A DNA stretch of 30,000 nucleotides from Halisarca cf. caerulea (Eukaryota; Porifera; Demospongiae; Chondrillida; Halisarcidae): NCBI GenBank assembly GCA_963170055.1, contig CAUJGJ010000397.1:5387501-5417500 (forward strand). Direction: 5' to 3'. The notes beneath the pieces were generated by a model that ran no database searches, was not told the DNA's origin, and saw only the letters and a list, made by a program, of their open reading frames with translations. Positions 8,301 through 15,443 of this stretch are shown here, in pieces; positions within the stretch are counted from its first letter, which is position 1; every line of letters begins with the position of its first letter. Both the position numbers and the translations under genes were made by a program.

Positions 8301-10974
8301 TGGCAGCTATAGTGAAGGCCATATTTGAGTGCATGTGCAAATCAATATTGACAAAATTCACAGCTGGAGACAAATTTTCAATATTAGAATAGTCCCTATA
8401 AATATGTAATATCCATCTCACTTACTTGGAGTGCCACTAGCCTGATCATGAGCTGGAACCACTGGTTATACTGATGAGCGTCCTATAAAACGTACAATGC
8501 ATGTAAAAGCTGCTACAGCAAACAAAAGGTAGCTGGACAAGTCCAATTATGTCTGCAGGTATCATTTACGTTGCACCAAAGGAAAACAAATGATTTACTT
8601 ACGAGAAGAATTATACCCAGACTGTCTGGTCCCTGAGACTGGAGGGGGGCTGGTAAGATGCCTGCTGCAGGTAGGTTATGTCCGAAAACGGGGAGGATTG
8701 TTTATGGTAAAGCAGTATTGTTTACATAGCAATTACTTTGCTTACATTAGAAGGAATTTCACGCAAGGGTCACATGATTTCAACGCTAAACGCCTTGAAC
8801 AAAGTAAAGCACTTCGAAATCAGAAGTCCAAAGGTGTTCTTTCATTGCTGATTTCGTTCTAAACTTCTCTAGAGACGATTTCGTTCGTATTAATAATAGT
8901 TTAGCAGCTATACTGTCAGTACGCACAGCCGTCTTGCTTGGTATGACGTAATCAAACCACATGACTGCATGTGATGTCAACCTACCGAGCAGTCAAGTTT
9001 GATAGGTAAACTTTAACGAAAATTCCGGTGGTAGAGATCTCTGAGTTTGGCTTTGAAACTTTAGTATGTTGTTCCTAAATGACCAAACCTCCCAAATCGA
9101 ATCTTGCGACTTTGTACATCGTCCCATTCCTTTTATGTCCAGTGTCTTGTAGCTGAGGACCTTCTTTTTCAGCAGAAAACCCTGGACATAACAGCCGTGG
9201 AAAGGGGCTGCAAGATGCAAGATTCGATTTAGTAAGATTTCAATCTGTGCTTTCGTTTGAGCCCAGTTTTGTGAGCAAAAGCCCAGATCTTTACCACCGG
9301 AATTTGGCATTTTTACTTTTTGGGCCGCCGGAAGGCGGCCCTATATTGTTTTTACTTTCACCGGAAGTGTCCGGAACGATGTCTATATATATATATATAT
9401 ATATATATGTCAACAACATGGCGGACGCGAAGTCGGTACGTAATCTTTCGGCTATATTTCGGTAAAATTCATTCGTTCGCTTCTGATTTTATCAGCGAAG
9501 AGTCTTTTCGACCAGAAGAGTTCTTCGAAGATGATTTCCAAGCGATTCGAGTTTCCAGGGCCGTGGGCGGCCCACGAGTTTTTTAAACTCGAATCGCTTG
9601 TTTCGATATGGTAAAAGAAAACACGGCATACGTAACTTATGACCGTCGTATTATCTTTGTAGCGATTCAGATACTAAGCTTATATGTTCTAGATACGGCA
9701 AAAGGTGGTTTTAGAACATCTACTCGTATTCAAACAGAAAACAAGCCGAATATTTGAAGGACCACGAAGGCGACGCCATTTTGTTTTATGTCCATAAATC
9801 GGACATAACATACCTGCGGCTGCTTTTGCTGCTGGGATGTGCTGGCACACTAGGTGCACCTGCAAGAAGATTCACAAGAAAAAAACTGATACACCTGTGT
9901 TCTAGCCAGAATTTCAATATAGCAGGAGGGTATAGCATCCATCAGTGATTGTAGACTAAGTACAGTTAATTCTTGTCATAATCCGAATCAATTTTTGTAT
10001 CCAAATCAATGTAAAGCAAAATTAACTAATCCATGCACAAAAGTGGTGGATTGCTGCCCTTGCACTCATAATCCCCCATGATTTCAAGCAAGTGGCTACA
10101 ATTATATTAAACAATATCACAGGAAAATGGGCAGTTGATTGCTTTATAGGGTGGGGAGAATCAAAGCATGCAGGGTTGGGAGAATGAAAGCAGGGTGGGA
10201 GAGAATGAAAGTAGGGTGGGGGAGAATGAAAGCAAGGTGGGGAAAATGAAAGCAGGGTGGTACCACCCTGCTACCCTGCTTTAGCTAAAACCCTGTACGT
10301 ATGTAGTTGATGTTGTAGAACAACCATGTACGAGAACAGAACCAATATAGAGTTTACAGTTGAAGACAACATAATTTTCCTATATAATGCAATGGATCCG
10401 GATACCGGACTGTCAATTCAGAGAACCAGTCTAATACAGTCACCCCTGGGAAATACACTACCTGCTATAATACACAGGTGGCTACATTACAGATTTCTCT
10501 TTGATACTCATTGGATTGTTGGGGAGCAAACAGTGGCAAACTGAATAAGCAAGTGGCTGCTTTAATGAGATGACTACAAAGTCGGGTTCCGCTGGTATTT
10601 TATTTGGAGAGCCACCAGCCTAGGCTGGGATCTCCAATACTTAGGAATGTCCCATAAAGAAGTGCTAACATGCATAAAGAAGCATCTGTTACAGTATACA
10701 AGGGCCAGTGGGCCCGGTGAGAACAAAAATTAATGATTATCAACTGAGCACTTAAGGTGAACTCACGAGTAATACCTTTCTTTTTTTTTCCCTTCGTTTT
10801 CTTTCTTTTCAGAGGAGGGCCATCGTCATCAGAGGATCCACTCGTTGTTTGTAAAATGTAGCCATTATTTGGTGGCTTTGCTCCCATTTCTTTCAAACGT
10901 TGATATTCCTTAAATGTATATATGGGTCTGCTACCCATGTCCGAGCTGTCTTCCAAGGACGACGCACTGTCCAT
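5335..10974 (-). CDS. Multi-exon gene of unknown function with tandem exon array (gene X)
   Basis: I infer a spliced minus-strand gene. Exon 1 is 10767-10974, with an ATG, an acidic Ser/Asp start (MDSASSLEDSSD), a YTFKEYQRLKEMGAKPPNNG segment and a basic tail KRKKTKGKKKK, leaving in phase 1 at GTGAGT. The middle alternates exon type P (degenerate 10604-10651; 8426-8482; 7687-7743; 7108-7158) and type Q (8603-8664 plus 9814-9859; 7894-7995; 7305-7406; 6691-6791). All intact ones start and end in phase 1. Type Q encodes Ser/Pro-rich text such as SPPPVSGTRQSG; type P encodes SSVSPVVPAHDQASGTP. Acidic phase 1-1 exons follow at 6467-6544 (LFEETESDDEEGNSPLQ) and 5832-5891 (VDDDPDGDLDDSSEVCN), with a weaker candidate at 5335-5406. 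The 5' or 3' limits beyond these are unknown. Decay is visible: a stop in P at 8426-8482, a donor GT changed to AT at 7894, a lost acceptor at 7158 and a 1-bp loss in Q at 6691-6791. The product looks disordered and its function is unknown. It may be a second gene of the adjacent EnSpm-like element or a host gene. Confidence 0.5.
8669..9815. mobile_element. Family A inverted-repeat element, copy 1
   Basis: The ends are inverted repeats, AGGTAGGTTATGTCC at the left and GGACATAACATACCT at the right. GC lies immediately outside both ends (8667-8668 and 9816-9817), which reads as a 2-bp duplication or as part of the termini. The interior matches copy 2 (13918-14669), including an imperfect palindrome around AATCGAATCTT...AAGATTCGATT and a CCATTTTGTTTTATGTCC block near the right end. 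It carries a family B insertion at 9317-9600; without that it would be about 860 bp. It splits a Q exon of gene X. No protein is encoded, so it is non-autonomous. Confidence 0.85.
9317..9600 (+). mobile_element. Family B repeat, copy 2 (full-length form)
   Basis: This is the best-defined copy, because comparison with family A copy 2 shows where the insertion starts and stops. It begins with a GC hairpin (GGGCCGCC, loop GGAA, GGCGGCCC). Then come the ETS-like ACCGGAAGTGTCCGG, a (TA)n tract, CAACATGGCGGACGCGAAG and a short ATG frame (MADAKSVRNLSAIF) that ends at a GTAAAA donor-like site. The 3' end is a strong hairpin at 9539-9600: outer arms CAAGCGATTCGAGTTT and AAACTCGAATCGCTTG, inner arms GTGGG and CCCAC. 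A run of T flanks both sides. I cannot place it in a known superfamily. Confidence 0.8.
10149..10265. repeat. G-rich minisatellite, ~22-bp unit
   Basis: About five tandem copies of a unit like GGGTGGGAGAGAATGAAAGC run from 10149. The array ends in an inverted piece (GCAGGGTGGTACCACCCTGC) that can fold back. It lies in a proposed gene X intron. Confidence 0.85.
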
Positions 10975-11087
10975 TTACACCACGTGTAGACTCTATAGCA
11001 AGATCCGGCTGACTTTTCATTTGAAGTGCCGCGCGCGCTCAGTTTCTCATGCAGCACGTGCTCACGCAAACATCGTACGAGCTAAAA
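10975..11087. promoter_or_regulatory. Putative bidirectional promoter between gene X and the EnSpm-like gene
   Basis: Only 113 bp separate two divergent ATG codons (10974 minus, 11088 plus). The interval is GC-richer than its surroundings (GCCGCGCGCGC near 11029) and contains CACGTG (10982) and GCACGTGC (11054) E-box-like palindromes. A promoter role is inferred from the head-to-head arrangement. A degraded copy of the same junction sequence lies at about 17650-17800. Confidence 0.45.
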
Positions 11088-12225
11088 ATGGCAGACGAAA
11101 GCAATTCTGTGACATTGCCAGAGAATACTTCTCAAGAACCGGACTTTAGACACCCCAACCAGCCTCCGCAGGAGCCTTTGCCTGAATCAACCCGACCCTT
11201 TTCTCCCGCCTATTTATACGGCGGAAAAGGGTCGGCTACGCCAGACTATAGTGAAATATTGCTAGCTACCTACCTGCAATTTGTGCTGTTGACAGATCCT
11301 GTGGATACTGATTCAAATGAACCCAACCCTGACTGCACATTAAGTGAATGTATCAGTTCTGAAGAATTGGCTTTGCTTTTCAGCAGTGGTGATGGCGATT
11401 CTGATGAAGACCAATCAGGCCTAGGTACTGAGGATCCTGCACCTAGCTTGATTTGTTCCCTTCCACCCTGTGGCTAGCTTTTTTTTATATTTATGATAGT
11501 AGGTTTGCACTGCATACATTCCTCATGTGCCATACCCATGTGACATCCTTATAGCTAACATTTACAATATGAACTCACTGGATAAGCATTTTTTCATTTT
11601 CATTTTCCGATGCATGAAAGCCCTACATTTTATTCAGCATTTATCACTTGCATGGAGACAGTTTATCTGTTTGTTCCTGCTTGAAGTAGACTTAGTCTAA
11701 TCTAGTTTTCTAACTTGGACACTGCATGCATATGTCACCTATAGATTAATAATCATAGTCTGGTGTTGAACCTCTTATTCACTGCCTTCTCATTTGGCTA
11801 CCTTACCTGAGATCCAATTGTAAAAGTAATACAAGAAATTTGGACTGACCCAGAAGAGCACAATATGTGTAGTAAATAATTTGAGCCTTTCGTTTCAGAA
11901 TCTCCAATTCCATCCCCAGACACACCTATCGATCGTCATGAAAGGTCTGATGGATCTTTGGTTTCATGACTAACTGGTTTTCTCTTACTCTTCCAAGCCA
12001 AGCATTCAGTTTCTGATTCAGTAATTGGTGCCCTCCTGAAGTTTCTGAAGGTGTTTTTCCACATAGTGGGGTTGTTCTCTGATTTTATAGCAAAATTAGC
12101 ATCAACAGTGCCCTCTTCTGTTTACATGTTGAGAAAAACAACAAATGATAGCTTGACTTACACCAAATTTGTTGTATGTCCTTGCTGCCATCAATTGTAC
12201 CATTTCGCAGATAGTGTCGATTCTA
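11088..12225 (+). pseudogene. EnSpm/CACTA-like transposase, 5' part
   Basis: This is the N-terminal portion of the transposase that continues at 15446. Exon 1 starts at ATG 11088 (MADESNSVTLPEN) and is acidic and Pro-rich. The open frame runs to 11477, but splicing at CTAG|GTACTG (after 11424) to the acceptor CGTTTCAG (exon from 11899) joins it in phase as SGLESPIPSPDTP. Exon 2 carries one in-frame TGA at 11967-11969, then FHIVGLFSDFIAKLAS and a Cys/His knuckle KFVVCPCCHQLYHFAD, typical of the start of Tnp2-type transposases. The coding frame stops exactly at the Tigger insertion. Removing Tigger and one TA makes the frame continue (DST-GMFDTSKKC). The exon 1 to exon 2 link is inferred; the link across Tigger is strongly supported. 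Confidence 0.7.
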
Positions 12226-12454
12226 CAGTGGAACCTGTATAAGACGATCACCTTGGGACACAGCCAACTGGCTGTTATACAGAAGTGGCCTGCTTATAAA
12301 GTTTGCATCAAAATTAATTATTACTAGTAACAATTAATACAATATAATACTAAGACAATCAACATGGCTAATATGCACTAGTACTGTATCCTTCACAGGC
12401 TTAGTTTAATAAGAGAAACAATATAAGTAACGAAGTCAGCAAACTGTTACAGTA

Positions 12455-14825
12455 CTACACAGTAGTGTAATCTAGAAGCGATGTCTGTCGTGAATGTGCA
12501 AGTTTGGCATGATGCGCTTTCTGAATAATCCTAAACATGCTGTCGGCCAGCTCCTCTTCCCCTCTACTCTGAAAGAAGGCCAACATGTCATTGCCAAGTT
12601 TGATGGCTTCAGAGTATGTAGTGATTGTACTTGTAGGAGGCTCTTCACTTTCTTCATCACCATCCTCATCCTCATCTTCCACAACTTCAGGCCTCATTGA
12701 TTGACTGTCTGATACCACCATTTCCCTTAACTCTTCTCTCCAGTTCTCAGAAGCTTCAAAGGTAGCACAAGTGTCAACTTCATTATCCACATCAGCGTAC
12801 TCTGTCCCAGTCATATGGTCATCTGGATTAAGTTGTTCAACCAAGTCTTCCAGTTGTGCCTCATCTTCATCCAGATCTGCAAATGGGTCTTCAACAGCCG
12901 AGAGTTCAGCATCAGTTGGCTGTATTCCACAATGTCTGAAACAGTTCACAACTGTTTCTTCTTTGACTGCCTCCCAAGCGTACTTCACCCATCGTATGAC
13001 AGTTAGAATATCAACCGATTTTGTGATCTCAGAAGCTGTTAGCGAAGACCCGTCAATCTGTACAAGTGTATGTGCGACAAGAAGCTTGCGGTACTGAACT
13101 TTGAAGTTCTTGATGATGCCGGCATCTAATGGTTGAAGGCGTGAAGTTGTGTTCTTCGGAAGAAAAATCACTCTGATGTGTGAGAACTTCTTGGCAAGCT
13201 CTGGAGGATGAGAGCTGACATTATCCAGAAAGAGTACCACATTTCTCTTCTGTTGGGCTAGCTTTCGATTGGTCTTGGTCAGAACATCAAACATGATTTC
13301 AGAATTCATCTAAGCTTTATCATTCGCATAGTATGGGACTCCAAGAGGATTCTTCTTGTCCTTGAGGCCTTTGAAGCACCTTGGAGAGGCTGCCTTTCCT
13401 ATCACAATGGGCACTTCCTTCCCTCCAGCTGTGTTGGCTATGAAAGCCAAGGTGATTCGCTGCTTTGCTTTCTTTCCCCCTTTACACTGCTTCTTAGCAT
13501 CTGCTAGTGTCCTTTCAGGCAGAGCTCGAAAGAAGCAAGCTGTCTCATCCTCATTCCATATATTCTCTGGAGCATACCCTTGCAAAAGAGTTGGCAGTCG
13601 TTCCATCCAGGCCTGGACTGTCTCTTCATGTACATCACCGGCCTCCCCACTCACTACAAGCTGAACGATGTTGGCCTTTGCTTGAAGCTATGCAACCCGC
13701 CATTGGACGCCTTGAATCTGTCATTTCCTAACTCATTTGCTAGTAATCGTGCTTCTGACTGTAGCATAAGGGCCTGACACTAGTACAAGTCGCTCTCTGG
13801 CCAGACGATACCACTCGTATACGACATCATCTAAGTCTTGGTACCTCATACCACGAGAGCACTTTCTTGATGCAGGGGCATTTGTTTCAAAGTCGGCGAT
13901 TATTGACTCTTTTGTGCAGGTATGTTATGTCCCAATCCAGCCAAAAGCGCAACGTTATCTGGCTTCACCAAATGAATTTCGTTATAGTGGGCAACGCGTG
14001 GGTTTGTCACACGCCTATAGTTTGTTTTGGTGATGATATCATTTGCAAGCGGAACATATACGTGAGTATATGAGAAAGATGTTCACGGAACATGTGACAA
14101 CACGTGACTTAGCCTGGAAAGACAGTTCTGTTCGATAAGTAAACTTTATCAAAAAAGGCGGTGGTAGAAATCTCGGCTTTTAGCTTTAAAACTTTGATAT
14201 GTTGTTACCAAAGGACCAAACCCTCAGAATCGAATCTTGGGGTAATGTGCGTTGCTCCGTTCGGTTTATGTCCAACATTTTATAGCTTCGAACCTTGTTT
14301 TTGGGCAAAAACCCCTAGACATAACAGCCGTGGAGTGGAGGATCATCACCCAAGATTCGATTTAGTAAGTTTTCAATCTGTGCTTTCTGTTAAACCTACT
14401 TTCATGTCCAAAAGCCGAGATCCTAACCACCGCCTTTTTGCATTTTGAAATATTTCTGTATGGTGTAAAGAAAACTGACCACACGCAACTCGCAGAAGTT
14501 AGAACTACCTTTTGTCACTTTCGAAGCCAAGTGTATATATGTCAGATGCCATCTTAGCTATTTTCAAAAAATCTGCTTACATTTGAACGAAGATCGAAGC
14601 AAAAATTTATAGTACCTCGAAGACGTCCGCCATTTTGTTTTATGTCCAGAAATCGGACATAACATACCTGCGTGCCTTCAAAATCGCCTGGACCTGTGTT
14701 CGTCCACACTTAAAGGTTTCGGCGATTGTCCTAGTTCCAAGGCTGGGATTTTTCTTCGCGTACTCAATAAGCTTTACCCGGTCACCCAAAGACAACATTT
14801 TCTACTGCAATTGCTTCTCAGCCAT
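12455..14825 (-). pseudogene. Tigger transposase (CENP-B/Jerky-like DDE), inactivated
   Basis: This enzyme would excise and insert Tigger elements at TA. Reading the minus strand: start MAEKQLQ at 14825, a stop in codon 8, then the psq-type helix-turn-helix MLSLGDRVKLIEYAKKNPSL...GRTQVQAILKAR. The frame is next broken by the family A element (13918-14669) and resumes at TKESIIADFETNAP. A CENP-B second DNA-binding domain follows, with frame slips near 13770 and 13685. The DDE core has NIWNEDETACFFR (first Asp), VVLFLDNVSSHPP (second Asp) and SRLQPLDAGIIKNFK (third Asp). A TAG at 13310-13312 stands where Trp is expected (AW-MNSEIM). The acidic C-terminus (DEDEDGDEESEE) ends at 12455. At least two stops, two frameshifts and an insertion make it non-functional, although all three catalytic Asp residues survive. 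Confidence 0.95.
13918..14669. mobile_element. Family A inverted-repeat element, copy 2
   Basis: This 752-bp element has perfect 15-bp inverted ends AGGTATGTTATGTCC and GGACATAACATACCT, with GC directly outside both ends (13916-13917 and 14670-14671). It sits in the transposase coding region. Removing it with one GC rejoins AAG-GCA-CGC-ACA-AAA-GAG in frame. Internally, 14155-14440 is a long imperfect palindrome (GGCGGTGGTAGAAATCTCGG facing CCGAGATCCTAACCACCGCC). Inner sequences GACATAAC and TTATGTCC resemble the termini. No protein is encoded. Confidence 0.9.
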
Positions 14826-14858
14826 TTTTCGTTGCACGTGGTCACAGTGCCTCAAGAA

Positions 14859-15248
14859 ATGGCTAGTCAAGTTATTGGCAAAAGTGCCTACTACGAGTGG
14901 CCTTCGTACATTAGAGGATACCACGAATACAAAAGTGCTTGGTCGGCAGCGGTAGGAGAAACGCTAAGGATTACTATGGAACTTAACAATCTCCAAGACC
15001 CCTTTGCCATGGCCATGATAAAAGATGACAGCAGTGGCAATGGCAGTACTGTAGTGGGACACGTTCCAAGGGCAGTCAGCTGGACAGTTTCCTTTTTTCT
15101 CGGAAAAGACGGGAGTGTCGGCTTCTGCGAAGTAACTGGAGAGATGGTTAACCGCGACGCTGGATTTGGCCTGGAAATCCCATGCGTGTACCGGTTTTAT
15201 GGATGCCTGGCCTACATAGAAAGACTCAAGAACCTTTTGCAGTTGTAA
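14859..15248 (+). CDS. HIRAN-domain-like small protein inside Tigger
   Basis: This is an uninterrupted 129-residue ORF. Visible HIRAN-like features are the start IRGYHEYKSAW, then GETLRITMELNNLQDPFAMA (the position of the family's REP.N..D..A motif), VVGHVPRAVSW (family VG.VP...S) and a closing IPCVYRFYG. HIRAN domains in HLTF bind 3' ends of single-stranded DNA at stalled forks, and stand-alone forms are widespread. It lies between the Tigger transposase and the right Tigger end, transcribed away from the transposase, with only 33 bp between the two ATG codons (14825 minus, 14859 plus). The ORF is intact although the transposase is dead. DNA binding is inferred from the family. It could be an element-borne accessory gene or captured host DNA. 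The ATG chosen is the first one followed by the conserved region; an in-frame upstream ATG at 14811 also exists. Confidence 0.75.
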   Translation: MASQVIGKSAYYEWPSYIRGYHEYKSAWSAAVGETLRITMELNNLQDPFAMAMIKDDSSGNGSTVVGHVPRAVSWTVSFFLGKDGSVGFCEVTGEMVNRDAGFGLEIPCVYRFYGCLAYIERLKNLLQL

Positions 15249-15443
15249 AGAACATTACTGACCGCTGTTAATAATTATACTTTGTTTTGTTGGTACCCGA
15301 TACAGTGGTCGTTTAACGTATTACAGGGTGACCGTTAATACAGGTTAACATTACACACAAATCAATACAAATTCATTCGGGACTTCCCCTTCTGACCGGC
15401 TTACGCTAGGTGACCACGTATACCGCTGACACAGGTTCCACTG

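Larger units (their letters stand above)
6467..10651 (-). repeat. Tandem array of ~600-700-bp units carrying exon pairs P and Q
   Basis: About four units repeat in the same orientation. Each carries a P exon, intron, Q exon and intron, and the introns are also conserved; for example AGAACAACCAATGGAAA and the ATCAGTTCAA.TTTGTAT block recur at about 6870, 7448, 8060 and, in part, 10318. Units begin near 6690, 7305, 7894 and 8603; the last is stretched by the family A insertion. A (TA)n tract sits only in the first unit at about 6821-6842. The array has the form expected from unequal crossing-over of one exon-bearing unit. Confidence 0.8.
12226..15443 (-). mobile_element. Complete Tigger/pogo element with TA duplication
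   Basis: This 3218-bp element has terminal repeats CAGTGGAACCTGT at the left and ACAGGTTCCACTG at the right. TA is duplicated at 12224-12225 and 15444-15445. It contains a degraded CENP-B/Tigger-type transposase on the minus strand, a nested family A element (13918-14669) and an intact divergent HIRAN-like ORF on the plus strand (14859-15248). It interrupts the EnSpm-like transposase, whose frame is restored when it is removed with one TA. About 220 bp at the left and 195 bp at the right are non-coding subterminal sequence. Confidence 0.95.

Noticed and set aside
8993..9310. 105-codon minus-strand frame inside family A copy 1
   Set aside because: It runs across the palindromic interior and is not conserved as a frame in copy 2 (13918-14669).
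10326..10544. 72-codon plus-strand frame in a gene X intron
   Set aside because: No recognisable motif and no support from splice sites or repeats in sister units.
12494..13097. Plus-strand frames opposite the Tigger transposase
   Set aside because: Antisense shadows of the real minus-strand coding sequence; Ser-rich text arises from the reversed acidic tail.
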